Origin: Flavobacteriaceae bacterium
GTDB taxonomy: Bacteria; Bacteroidota; Bacteroidia; Flavobacteriales; Flavobacteriaceae
DNA length: 36,436 nt
Assembly (NCBI GenBank): GCA_013001965.1
Contig: JABDLA010000102.1
Coordinates: 1-36,436, forward strand
Direction: 5' to 3'
How positions within the stretch are numbered: position 1 is the first letter of the stretch; every line of letters begins with the position of its first letter. Below are positions 8,865 through 17,087 of the stretch, piece by piece. A model generated the notes under the pieces. That model was given only the letters and a program-made list of their open reading frames with translations. It searched no databases and was not told the origin of the DNA. The position numbers and the translations under genes are program-made.

Positions 8865-9839
8865 ATGCTTTCCATAGAAACGTATCGAACCGCATTTGAA
8901 GACCGTCTTGAGTCTTATGCTTCTTTAAAAGAACCTAAGAATCTGTATGAACCAGTACAGTATATTTTGAGTTTAGGAGGAAAGCGTTTACGGCCGGTTT
9001 TAACTTTGATGGCGGCCGAGATTTTTGACTGCCATTATGAAAAGGCGCTTAATGCGGCCTTATCAGTAGAAGTTTTTCATAATTTTTCACTGATCCATGA
9101 TGATATTATGGATGAAGCCCCATTGCGACGCGGTAAAAAGACCGTACATCAGCTTTGGGATCTGAATACCGGAATTTTATCGGGTGATGCCATGCTGATC
9201 ATGGCGTATCAATTGTTCGAAAATTATGATTCAACTATTTTTCAGGCACTTGCGAAATTGTTTAGTAAAACGGCTCTCGAAGTTTGTGAAGGGCAGCAAT
9301 ATGATATCGATTTTGAATCACGCGATGATGTGACTATCCCCGAATACCTTAAAATGATAGAGTTTAAAACGGCAGTCCTTGTTGGAGCGGCCTTAAAAAT
9401 GGGCGCGATCATTGCTGAAGCTTCACATTCAGATCAGGATAAGATTTACGAATTTGGAAAAAATCTGGGAATTGCTTTTCAGTTGCAAGATGATTATCTG
9501 GACGCATTTGGCAATCCTGATGCCTTCGGAAAACAGCTTGGAGGAGACATCATTGAGAACAAAAAAACATATCTCTATTTGAAGGCGATCGAGTTTTCCA
9601 ATCCTGATGACCGGCAAAAATTGATTGAATTATTTGGATCAAGCCCAGCTGATGCTTCCGATAAAATTGAGTGGGTCAAAAGCATTTATAAAAGCAGTGG
9701 TTCGGCCAAGGCGACTCAAGAAGCCATTGCTGAATTTACCAAAAAAGCATTTAACGTTCTTGATAAACTGGATATTTCGGCAAGCAAAAAACAGATGTTG
9801 ACGCAGTTTGGAGAGCAACTAATGAATCGCCATGTTTAA
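8865..9839 (+). CDS. Polyprenyl diphosphate synthase (trans-isoprenyl synthase family)
   Basis: Condenses isopentenyl diphosphate with allylic diphosphates to make prenyl chains for quinones or carotenoids. The 324-residue protein has GGKRLRPVLTL near residue 41, the first Asp-rich motif DDIMD at 79-83 followed by RRGK, and the second, DDYLD, at 209-213, plus a KT pair at the usual middle position. The first motif lacks the two-residue insertion of bacterial farnesyl synthases, and the residue five before it is Phe. By the published chain-length rules this resembles short-chain geranylgeranyl-type enzymes, but product length is not safely read from sequence. It is followed by a small gene overlapping its stop by one base. 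Confidence 0.93.
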   Translation: MLSIETYRTAFEDRLESYASLKEPKNLYEPVQYILSLGGKRLRPVLTLMAAEIFDCHYEKALNAALSVEVFHNFSLIHDDIMDEAPLRRGKKTVHQLWDLNTGILSGDAMLIMAYQLFENYDSTIFQALAKLFSKTALEVCEGQQYDIDFESRDDVTIPEYLKMIEFKTAVLVGAALKMGAIIAEASHSDQDKIYEFGKNLGIAFQLQDDYLDAFGNPDAFGKQLGGDIIENKKTYLYLKAIEFSNPDDRQKLIELFGSSPADASDKIEWVKSIYKSSGSAKATQEAIAEFTKKAFNVLDKLDISASKKQMLTQFGEQLMNRHV

Positions 9840-10186
9840 TGCAATTACCATCAACATTTGACGACCTTATTGCAGAAGCCAATAAGAATAAGCTTTACAA
9901 AAAACTTATCAGCCAATTGAATAAGGATTTTATACTGGCGAACATTGATATTGGGTTTGATCAAGAGATCTTACCCACAAGTTTGAAGTATTTACTCCAT
10001 GAAAAAGTCTATGAACTGATACAGGAAAAATTCAGTGATTATCTGAATTTGCTTTATATCATCGATGTTTCTGAAGATAAAGTCAAGCTATTAGATGGCA
10101 GCGATGTTCTAAAGCTGGCCGAACAGGTTAGTTTTTTAATTCTTCAAAGGGAGTGGCAAAAAGTGTGGTACAAGAACACCCACTAA
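9839..10186 (+). CDS. Small unknown cytoplasmic protein coupled to polyprenyl synthase
   Basis: Not recognised. The 115-residue protein has no signal peptide, membrane segment or cysteine motif. It is largely helical by pattern, with an acidic middle and a C-terminus rich in Trp/Lys (QREWQKVWYKNTH). Its ATG shares the last base of the upstream TAA (TAATG), so translation is probably coupled to the prenyl synthase. Its stop overlaps the stop of the convergent nosY gene by four bases. Codon use and base composition match the neighbours, which supports a real gene over a chance frame. Function cannot be inferred beyond the linkage. Confidence 0.75.
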   Translation: MQLPSTFDDLIAEANKNKLYKKLISQLNKDFILANIDIGFDQEILPTSLKYLLHEKVYELIQEKFSDYLNLLYIIDVSEDKVKLLDGSDVLKLAEQVSFLILQREWQKVWYKNTH

Positions 10187-10965
10187 AAATCCTTCCTTTT
10201 TGCTTTGAATACAATTCTTAAAACAGGTAACACAACCCAAAGCAACAGAATAACAAATGAGATTAACAGCCCGAAATTTGTTCCAAAAAATCGTTTAAAT
10301 ACTGCACCTGTATATCCCAACAAAGCAGAGATATCCAATTTTAAAAGAATGAGTGTACGAGACAAGTCAATAGGGTTGAGCATACTACCTATAAGTGATA
10401 ATCGATCGAGCGGATAGTCTTCAAAAAGAATAAGTGACATTAAGAACAATCCGTCATAGATAACCGCCAGAAATAACCATAACAGAATGGCATAACCAAA
10501 GCCTTTGATCCGATTCTCATTTGACAATGCAATATTAAAAGCCAGGGCGGTGAAAATAAAAGTAAGAAAGGTTCCTGTGATCAGTAAAAGCGAAAAATCC
10601 CATATAACATTAGATTTCATTAAACCATAAAATATAAATGGAATCCCCAGCCCCAATATCAAACTCATCGATAGGGACAGGGCAACACCCAAATACTGAC
10701 CAAGAAATATGGTAGAGCGTTTTAAGGGCTGTGCCAATAACAGCTCGGTGAACTCCTTGGAATTATAATAATACATTACCCCGAAAACAGTTCCAATCAA
10801 TGGCACCAAAATGATGATCACATTCATTAAGGAGATGACCGCTTTCGATAAATCACTATTTAGAAACAGCAGTACAATGCCCAATACAAGGTAAAATGCA
10901 AAATAGACGTAACTCCAACGACTACGCATGAGATCATAAAAGCTGTATTTTAATATTTTAAGCAT
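10183..10965 (-). CDS. nosY: NosY-type ABC transporter permease of the nitrous oxide reductase cluster
   Basis: Membrane partner of NosF. The NosDFY complex is needed to mature the copper centres of nitrous oxide reductase. The 260-residue protein has about six hydrophobic helices (residues 18-35, 39-65, 92-115, 122-145, 155-180 and 234-255) and the ABC-2-type motif YYNSKEFTELLLAQPLKRSTIFLGQ after the second helix. The start overlaps the end of nosF by eight bases, giving translational coupling. It ends tail-to-tail with the small gene on the plus strand (4-base overlap), so no separate terminator is visible. The name rests on the family plus its place after nosD-nosF. Confidence 0.88.
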   Translation of the reverse strand: MLKILKYSFYDLMRSRWSYVYFAFYLVLGIVLLFLNSDLSKAVISLMNVIIILVPLIGTVFGVMYYYNSKEFTELLLAQPLKRSTIFLGQYLGVALSLSMSLILGLGIPFIFYGLMKSNVIWDFSLLLITGTFLTFIFTALAFNIALSNENRIKGFGYAILLWLFLAVIYDGLFLMSLILFEDYPLDRLSLIGSMLNPIDLSRTLILLKLDISALLGYTGAVFKRFFGTNFGLLISFVILLLWVVLPVLRIVFKAKRKDF

Positions 10966-11665
10966 TGTTTCGTTTTAATATGGATGCAATGGCATGTTCA
11001 AAATCTGATTGCTCCGTTCGTTTTTTCAGTTCTTCAATACTGCCTTTAAAATATATTTTACCTTCGAGAAGAAAGACGATCTCATCGGAAACCTCTTCAA
11101 CAAAGCTCATGATATGTGATGTGATCAAAATGGTCTTTCCCTCTGCCTTGGCAGTATTGATAAGTCCCTTTAATTGGATTAGGGAGTTTGGGTCTAATCC
11201 GGTTGTTGGTTCGTCAAGGATAATCAACGGACTGTCGAACATAAAGGTTAGAACGATATTCACTTTTTGCTTCGTACCGCCGGATAAGGTGGCCAACTTC
11301 TTATTCAGAAAAGGTTCCAATTGAAATAGTTCGATAAGATGCTCATCTTCAGATTCATCTTCTCTCAGATCCTTGATCATTTTAAGGAGTTCCTTGACTT
11401 TTAAGTTATTTGGGAAATTTGCAATCTGAGGTAAATAATCAATTTCCTTTCTGTATGTAGAGTCTTTTTTAATATTCTGCCCCAAAACAGATATAAGTCC
11501 TTTATTAGGAATGACCATGCCTAAAATTGATTTGATAAGGGTGGTTTTCCCTGACCCATTTGGGCCCAGGATAGCAAATATGCCCCCTTGATCGATATTG
11601 AGATCGATCCCGCTAAGCACCACATTTTTATTGAATCGTTTATGTAAGTTTTCAATGTTTATCAT
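10958..11665 (-). CDS. nosF: NosF-type ABC transporter ATPase
   Basis: Cytoplasmic ATPase that powers NosFY-dependent NosZ maturation. The 235-residue sequence has Walker A GPNGSGKTTL near residue 34, a Q-loop (YLPQIANFPNNLKVKELL), the ABC signature LSGGTKQKVNIV, Walker B PLIILDEPTTGLD and the switch histidine in ITSHIMSF. It starts four bases inside the end of nosD (ATGA overlap) and overlaps nosY by eight bases, a tight three-gene unit. The family is certain; NosF identity follows from the flanking nosD and nosY. Confidence 0.92.
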   Translation of the reverse strand: MINIENLHKRFNKNVVLSGIDLNIDQGGIFAILGPNGSGKTTLIKSILGMVIPNKGLISVLGQNIKKDSTYRKEIDYLPQIANFPNNLKVKELLKMIKDLREDESEDEHLIELFQLEPFLNKKLATLSGGTKQKVNIVLTFMFDSPLIILDEPTTGLDPNSLIQLKGLINTAKAEGKTILITSHIMSFVEEVSDEIVFLLEGKIYFKGSIEELKKRTEQSDFEHAIASILKRNNA

Positions 11666-12900
11666 TCTCTCTTTTTCATTAATGGATTTTCATCGACCAA
11701 ATTATCAGGAGTAAAAACAGGAGATACTTTTTCGGAAAAATCAATGATATCAATGAACAAACTTCGCAACAGGACTATGGTTTCGGGAGTACGATTTACG
11801 ATGTAAGAGAACAGTTTCACCGGCCTATAGGGCACATCTCCAATACCGTCCTTATCGAGATCATAACCCGTATAATTGCTCCAGTAATTCTGATCGAATA
11901 TATTGTCATTGATCCTACTGTTATAGGCAATATCGAATGAATTATATAAAAAATTATTATTGATGAACCTATTGGTATAGCAGGCACCTCTAACCTTTAT
12001 GGCCCAGCCGTTATTCATGAATGTATTGTTTTTATAATCAATACGATTGGATCCTTCAAGGCTGATCCCAATGGTGTTTCTGTCGAAGATATTGTCTATT
12101 ATTTCGGCATCGGTAATTTCTTTAAGCAACAGACCGTAGGAAGCACTGCCCCAATTTTCACGAAAATGATTATTGATCATCTGAATATTCTTCGAAAACA
12201 TAACGGCTACTCCGGCTCCATTATCTTCAAAGACGTTTTGCTGATAGATATCATCATTGGAAAACATGAAATGCAGGCCATATCTCAAGTTCTTAGAACT
12301 CGAATTGTTCTTTATGACATTATCATCTGAAAATTCAAGGTATATACCATCCCGAACGCCCTCTAAACTATTGTATTCAATATCGATGTGATGGCTGTAC
12401 CATAAATGGATCCCGTTTCCTGAATTGTGTTCTTCAACGGCATCACCTACCACCTTATTATGATAAATTTTACCATGGCTCGACTTCTCTATATAAATAC
12501 CAAAAAACAGATTCTCCAACACCAGGTTCTGAATGACGAAATTCTTGCTTTTTCTAACCCGAAGTGCTGCGAAGTCCTCGGTATAACTAATGCCAACATT
12601 TTTAATAAAAAATCCATCAATGGTAACATCATCTGATTCAATTGTTAAGATTTCGCCTTTCCTGCCACCGTCAATAATGGGGTCGTCTTTTCCAATAATG
12701 GTCAATGGTTTATCGATGACTATCCCATATTCATTATAAGTGCCTTTTTGCACCATAATCGTATCAAGGGCCTTTGCGTTTTTAATGCCATCTTTGATAC
12801 TTGAGAACTCACAAGTTGAACATACATCAATTGATTGCGCAACTATAGCGTAACTATATACACACAGACATGCCATGAAGATCTTCCTTAACTTGCTCAT
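11662..12900 (-). CDS. nosD: NosD, periplasmic beta-helix copper-maturation protein
   Basis: Periplasmic protein that works with NosFY and NosL in assembling the copper sites of nitrous oxide reductase. The 412 residues begin with a Sec signal (cleavage near AIVAQ, residue 22) and then a right-handed parallel beta-helix of the CASH/NosD family, with repeated N-x-F/I turns (IDNIFDRNTIGISLEGSNRI, IYHNKVVGDAVEEH). A CSTC pair (Cys27, Cys30) lies just after the signal, a possible metal or disulfide site. A 146-base gap to the upstream cupin gene holds no convincing promoter. Confidence 0.93.
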   Translation of the reverse strand: MSKLRKIFMACLCVYSYAIVAQSIDVCSTCEFSSIKDGIKNAKALDTIMVQKGTYNEYGIVIDKPLTIIGKDDPIIDGGRKGEILTIESDDVTIDGFFIKNVGISYTEDFAALRVRKSKNFVIQNLVLENLFFGIYIEKSSHGKIYHNKVVGDAVEEHNSGNGIHLWYSHHIDIEYNSLEGVRDGIYLEFSDDNVIKNNSSSKNLRYGLHFMFSNDDIYQQNVFEDNGAGVAVMFSKNIQMINNHFRENWGSASYGLLLKEITDAEIIDNIFDRNTIGISLEGSNRIDYKNNTFMNNGWAIKVRGACYTNRFINNNFLYNSFDIAYNSRINDNIFDQNYWSNYTGYDLDKDGIGDVPYRPVKLFSYIVNRTPETIVLLRSLFIDIIDFSEKVSPVFTPDNLVDENPLMKKRE

Positions 12901-13046
12901 ACCTATTTTACAAATCTTAAAGGATTGTATATTTTATTGAAGAATTGATGTTGAAATTCTCATCCATAAAAATACCATTATAATTTTGATAATTTGGGAA
13001 TCGCTTCTTCAGAATTAAACTAAAACTAATCAAACTCATATATTGA

Positions 13047-13340
13047 CTATCTAATGATTAAAAAAATGGAGTTTTTTGTGGCTTCAACCCAATGTTCTTC
13101 CTTTTTAGGAAAGTCAAAGAACTGATGTTTTTTTAAGATGAATTTATCAGAATTGATGTAAAAATTTATTTCCCCTTCAAGTACTAAAATATAGGCATCG
13201 GTTGGTGATGTATGTGTAGGGAATATTGCATCCGCTTCAAGATGAACCTGAATTATTTCTCTTGCATTTAGATCCATTATTTTCGCTACCTGAAGGCCTT
13301 GAAAGGATCTGGTGTTGATGGTATCAGAAATCGTGTACAT
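13047..13340 (-). CDS. Small cupin-domain protein within the nos operon
   Basis: A 97-residue single-domain beta barrel. I start at ATG 13340 (MYTISDTINTRSFQGLQ), five bases after the nosL stop; a longer frame from 13376 would overlap nosL. The core HLEADAIFPTHTSPTDAYILVLEG and the later motif FDFPKKEEHWVEA are cupin-like, but the usual HxH metal triad is degenerate: only scattered His remain (H-T in motif 1, H-W in motif 2). No signal peptide, so cytoplasmic. Co-transcription with nosL suggests a role in copper handling, NosZ expression or small-molecule sensing, but none is demonstrated by the sequence. Confidence 0.8.
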   Translation of the reverse strand: MYTISDTINTRSFQGLQVAKIMDLNAREIIQVHLEADAIFPTHTSPTDAYILVLEGEINFYINSDKFILKKHQFFDFPKKEEHWVEATKNSIFLIIR

Positions 13341-13345
13341 ATGCG

Positions 13346-13780
13346 TTATTTTAAATGGGCCAATAAATCCTCCCAACTATAAAGTTGACCACCTTTTTCC
13401 GACTGTGTTTTCAGGGCTTCACCCCGAGATTTAAATGCCGACAAGAAAGCACCCATCGGGCTGGGAATATTTTCGCTGATTAAAAATGTAGAGTTCGTGG
13501 CATCGATAAGTTTACCGGGCTCAGAAAAACTGGTATTCAAATACAGTGCGATCTCAGACGTATCAAAATCCTTTCTGAAATTAACCATACATTCTATGGC
13601 ATCGAATTTATAAGCCTTTCCTTTTGAGGTTACGATTTCGGCAGCATGGACTTTATCTACTATGGTCATTTGACAATAATAGCAGCTGTCTTCACCATAT
13701 TGTATGGGTTGGGGACCCACAGTACATGAGGCATAAATAAAGAGTATTGCAAAAGCAATAAGTGTTTTTAGTGTTTTCAT
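13346..13780 (-). CDS. nosL: NosL copper-binding lipoprotein
   Basis: Outer periplasmic lipoprotein that delivers Cu(I) toward NosZ/NosD. The 144 residues start with a lipoprotein signal (lipid Cys19, context YASC), then the NosL signature: DSCYYCQM (Cys33, Cys36, Met38), AAEIV, and FDAIECMVNF. These match the copper-ligand pattern of NosL family proteins, with Tyr-Tyr between the cysteines and Gln in place of the more common Gly. It is 29 bases after the nosB-like gene and five bases before the cupin gene. Confidence 0.93.
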   Translation of the reverse strand: MKTLKTLIAFAILFIYASCTVGPQPIQYGEDSCYYCQMTIVDKVHAAEIVTSKGKAYKFDAIECMVNFRKDFDTSEIALYLNTSFSEPGKLIDATNSTFLISENIPSPMGAFLSAFKSRGEALKTQSEKGGQLYSWEDLLAHLK

Positions 13781-13809
13781 TATTTAGTATTTTATTCAAT
13801 GAACGACCC

Positions 13810-14409
13810 CTAGGACTTTAGGACGAGTTTTCGCGCTTTTTTACCTACAACATATGCAACCATAGATAAGGCCATTCCCAATGCAAGGAAAAATGCACCC
13901 AATTGCGGATATGAATGCGCTGTGAAATTGAGGATGTCTTTCGAACCAAATAATGGAGGTTGAAAGCCCATGACACTGCCATCAGGGTTTGTAAATTTCA
14001 TGATTGCTTTTGGATCGAGGTCATGCCCATAATCATGTTCCCAAAGATAGAAGTCATACAGGCCGGCGATACTTAATACAGTCATTAAAATAAACCAATA
14101 GAGGAACCATTTATAATTACCTAAAAATGCGACAACTAAGCCTAAAATAGTAGTAATAATTATACCGGCAGGGAAAATCTTGAATTCAGGGATCGCTTCA
14201 GGGATATATTTCATTCCTACATAGTGATTCATGATATTGATGTTCTTTATATCATGCGGATTTGCATCGCTAAAATCATTAATATGGATATACATACCTA
14301 GAGGCGTTGGATATTGTGGTGCTTCCAATGTAATTTTCCATAGTGGAAATAGAAATAAACAAAGTGGCAACAATGCCGCAATGATCATTATCAGTTTTGA
14401 TTTTTTCAT
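13810..14409 (-). CDS. NosB-like four-helix membrane protein downstream of nosZ
   Basis: 199 residues with four hydrophobic helices (about 5-25, 82-99, 103-121, 168-188) and two soluble stretches. The long loop after helix 1 holds a conserved-looking NHYVGMKYIPEAIPEF patch. A second, His/Asp-rich loop, LWEHDYGHDLDPKAIM, follows helix 3. Clade II nos clusters usually carry a membrane protein called NosB directly after nosZ; position, size and topology fit that gene, but I cannot verify homology. The His, Met and acidic residues in exported loops would suit copper handling (inference). A terminator-like hairpin separates it from nosZ. Confidence 0.72.
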   Translation of the reverse strand: MKKSKLIMIIAALLPLCLFLFPLWKITLEAPQYPTPLGMYIHINDFSDANPHDIKNINIMNHYVGMKYIPEAIPEFKIFPAGIIITTILGLVVAFLGNYKWFLYWFILMTVLSIAGLYDFYLWEHDYGHDLDPKAIMKFTNPDGSVMGFQPPLFGSKDILNFTAHSYPQLGAFFLALGMALSMVAYVVGKKARKLVLKS

Positions 14410-14457
14410 GGTTTCAATATTATTTGTGAACCTTTATTTAGTTTTTAGTCAAGAAAA

Positions 14458-14486
14458 AGGCGAGAGCGAAATAATGACTCTCGCCT
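14458..14486 (-). terminator. Intra-operon terminator after nosZ
   Basis: On the minus strand a perfect 9-bp stem (AGGCGAGAG pairing with CTCTCGCCT, 11-base loop) is followed at once by TTTTTCTT. It sits 42 bases after the nosZ stop and before the nosB-like gene, so it may release most nosZ transcripts and leave the accessory genes at lower expression. Confidence 0.8.
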
Positions 14487-14527
14487 AATCAGGAAAATAA
14501 ACACTAAAACAAAATTCTCCTTGGTAT

Positions 14528-16486
14528 TTAATCTTCTCCGAGTGACCAGGACAATTCTATGTTGGAATCCCGTGGGGATACTCTAACATAACCTTGCATC
14601 TCCTGGTGCAGAGCCGAACAGAAATCTGTACAATAGAACGGCCAAACACCCGGTTTTTTCGGTTCCCAGGTCAGGGTTTTAGTTTGACCTGGCATAATTA
14701 ATAATTCAGAATTATTAGCGCCAATTATGGCAAAACCATGAGGCACATCAAAATCTTGCTCGTGATTGGTGATATGAAAATAGACTTTATCACCTACCTT
14801 AATTCCTTCAATATTATCTGGTGTAAAATGACTTCTGATCATAGCCATATAAACATGTACTTCGTTGCCATTTCTCACTACTTTGGTATCTGCCACAGAT
14901 AGTGTGGCATATTCATGCTTATTCTCTTCCAGTTTATAAATTTTCTTCGATTTTGGAGCCAGAAGTTCAGCCGGACATCCTGCTGCATAATGCGGTTCGC
15001 CATGCGTTGGGAAATCTGATAATAATTCCATTTTATCTCCCGAAATATCATAAAGCTGAGCCGAGTGCTCTAATTCTGGACCAGTTGGTAAATAACGGTC
15101 TTTGGTAATTTTATTCATCGCTACAACATACTTGCCAAATGGTTTTCTTGAGTTACCACCAGGGATCATAAGGTGCCCAACAGAATAATAGGTAGGTTTT
15201 CTATCGATAACTTCCCATGTACCTAACTTCCATTTAACAACTTCAGATGAAATGAAGAAGGTTGTATAAGCATTACCTTCAGCATCGAATTCTGTATGTA
15301 ATGGCCCTAATCCACCACTCTTAACGCTACCTGCATTAATGGCTTCGAAATCAAGAACAGGAATTCCATAGGCATCAGCAGAAAACTTTTCATTTTCTAT
15401 GGCGTCCATCATTTTTGTAAATGAGTGTACAGTAACATCGGCAGATAACTTTCCACTACCAACAATATATTCACCTGTTGGATCAACATCACAACCATGT
15501 GGAGATTTTGGTGTTGGCAGGAAGTAAATTGCACCCGCGACTTCGGTTGGATCAATGGTCAGCACTTCATTAATGGTTGTTGAGGTTGCCGTATGCGTTT
15601 CCTCATCATACACATTATGCATGTATTGCGTTGGCATTTTAGTTCCTCCACCGTTGGCAACATATTCTTCTATTTTTTGCCAGTTAACGGCAGCGATAAA
15701 ATCCTTATCGTTTTGTGAGGCATTGACTTCCATAAGTGTACTGGCCTCTTCGGTATTATAGGTTGTGAAGAAGAACCAGCCATGAGAATCGCCTCGTCCG
15801 GGATGAGCCTTGTCATAATCAAAACCAGGCATAAGCACCTGGAATGCGAGATTCATTCTACCACTATCAGGATTAACCTTGTAAAAGGTCAAAGCACCTT
15901 TAAAATTTCCTTTCTTGTCCTTGATAGGCATATCTCTTTGAGGCACAGGAACAGCAAAGCGTGTACCGGCGACTACATATTCTGTATTTTCAGTGACATA
16001 AGATGAACTGTGGTTACCAGCACAATTAGGCACTTCAATAATTTCGGCTGTTTCGAAGGTCGAGAGGTCAATTCTGGCAATACGTGGCGTATTGTTACCA
16101 TTAACAAAGACCCATCGGCCATCTAATTCACCATTTGTTTGTGATATATCAGGGTGATGCAAATCATCCCAGGGCACAAATCCGAAAGATGTATTAAGCA
16201 ATGGCTTGGTTTCTTCCGAATAGCCATATCCTGATGTTGGAAATTGTGAGAACACAGGGATTTCCTTAAACATTCTACCCGATGGTAATCCGTATACAGT
16301 TAAATTACCACTATAGCCACCGGATAAGAAGGCATAGAATTCGTCCTGTTCTCCCGGAGCAACATAGACTTTTTCAGCAGCACTTGAACTAAGTGCGCCA
16401 TTGCCCTGAGACCCTGTATTGTTACAGCCTACTATTAAGGTTGCAGAAGCAACTAAAGTGGCTAATCCTTTAAATAAATTTTTCAT
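14528..16486 (-). CDS. nosZ: Nitrous oxide reductase NosZ, clade II, Sec-exported lipoprotein form
   Basis: Reduces N2O to N2 in the periplasm using a CuA electron-entry site and a tetranuclear CuZ site. The 652 residues show a Sec/lipoprotein signal (lipid Cys21, context LIVGC) instead of the twin-arginine signal of classical NosZ, which marks the clade II (atypical) type. CuZ histidines are seen in DLHHPD, GNHSSS, DSHGWFF, SPHGCDVDPTGEY, LGPLHTEF, GHLMIPGG and HGEPHYA on the beta-propeller. The C-terminal cupredoxin has the complete CuA set in FYCTDFCSALHQEM (two Cys, His, Met and the preceding Trp). All key ligands are present, so the enzyme should be active if copper-loaded. It follows the FAS1 gene by 21 bases. 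Confidence 0.97.
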   Translation of the reverse strand: MKNLFKGLATLVASATLIVGCNNTGSQGNGALSSSAAEKVYVAPGEQDEFYAFLSGGYSGNLTVYGLPSGRMFKEIPVFSQFPTSGYGYSEETKPLLNTSFGFVPWDDLHHPDISQTNGELDGRWVFVNGNNTPRIARIDLSTFETAEIIEVPNCAGNHSSSYVTENTEYVVAGTRFAVPVPQRDMPIKDKKGNFKGALTFYKVNPDSGRMNLAFQVLMPGFDYDKAHPGRGDSHGWFFFTTYNTEEASTLMEVNASQNDKDFIAAVNWQKIEEYVANGGGTKMPTQYMHNVYDEETHTATSTTINEVLTIDPTEVAGAIYFLPTPKSPHGCDVDPTGEYIVGSGKLSADVTVHSFTKMMDAIENEKFSADAYGIPVLDFEAINAGSVKSGGLGPLHTEFDAEGNAYTTFFISSEVVKWKLGTWEVIDRKPTYYSVGHLMIPGGNSRKPFGKYVVAMNKITKDRYLPTGPELEHSAQLYDISGDKMELLSDFPTHGEPHYAAGCPAELLAPKSKKIYKLEENKHEYATLSVADTKVVRNGNEVHVYMAMIRSHFTPDNIEGIKVGDKVYFHITNHEQDFDVPHGFAIIGANNSELLIMPGQTKTLTWEPKKPGVWPFYCTDFCSALHQEMQGYVRVSPRDSNIELSWSLGED

Positions 16487-16507
16487 TTTTTATATTGTTT
16501 TTAGAGT

Positions 16508-17080
16508 TTATTCTTCTGGTATAATAACTTTATCAACGACGTGCACGATGCCATTTCCTGCCGGAACACTAGCTAGGATCTTGGCTCCGCCTACAAATAC
16601 ATCATCACCCTTTACTTCCACCGGAACATAGCCATTACTTGCCTGTCCTAATTTTTTGAATTTTTTTAGGAAATCTTTAGAATAATTTCCAGGGGTAACA
16701 TGATGTTTTAAAATATGAGCAAGTTGATCTTTATTTTCGGGTTTCAATAGATTTTCAACTGTCCCTTCGGGTAAGGCGGCGAAGGCGTCATTGGTTGGTG
16801 CGAAAACCATTAATGGTCCGGCGTTAACCAGTGCATTTTCCAGCTCGGCAGCCTGTACTGCTGCAACCAATGTGGAATGATCTTTAGATCCAATTGCAAT
16901 TTGAAGCACATTTGGTTTACCCTCATCGTCCTCAATAAATGCTTGACCTGTTTTTTTGTCGCCATCGGTCTTTTCTACTGTATCTGTCTCCTTTGTTTGG
17001 TTTGATTTAGTATCGTTATTACAGCTCGTAATAAATAATGCTAAAGCGCAAATTAATAATAAGTGGGATAGTGTTTTCAT
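16508..17080 (-). CDS. FAS1 (fasciclin) domain lipoprotein in the nos operon
   Basis: A 190-residue lipoprotein: the signal ends ALFITSC with lipid Cys20, then an acidic, Lys/Thr-rich linker to about residue 55, then a single FAS1 domain with both hallmark boxes, H1 (LMVFAPTNDAFAALP) and H2 (GNGIVHVVDKVIIPEE), and the central HILKHHVTPGNY. FAS1 domains mediate adhesion or protein contacts; no catalytic residues are implied. The gene is seven bases after the cytochrome c gene and 21 before nosZ, so all three should be one transcript. A role as a NosZ partner, scaffold or membrane tether is inference from context. Confidence 0.92.
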   Translation of the reverse strand: MKTLSHLLLICALALFITSCNNDTKSNQTKETDTVEKTDGDKKTGQAFIEDDEGKPNVLQIAIGSKDHSTLVAAVQAAELENALVNAGPLMVFAPTNDAFAALPEGTVENLLKPENKDQLAHILKHHVTPGNYSKDFLKKFKKLGQASNGYVPVEVKGDDVFVGGAKILASVPAGNGIVHVVDKVIIPEE

Positions 17081-17087
17081 TATATAA

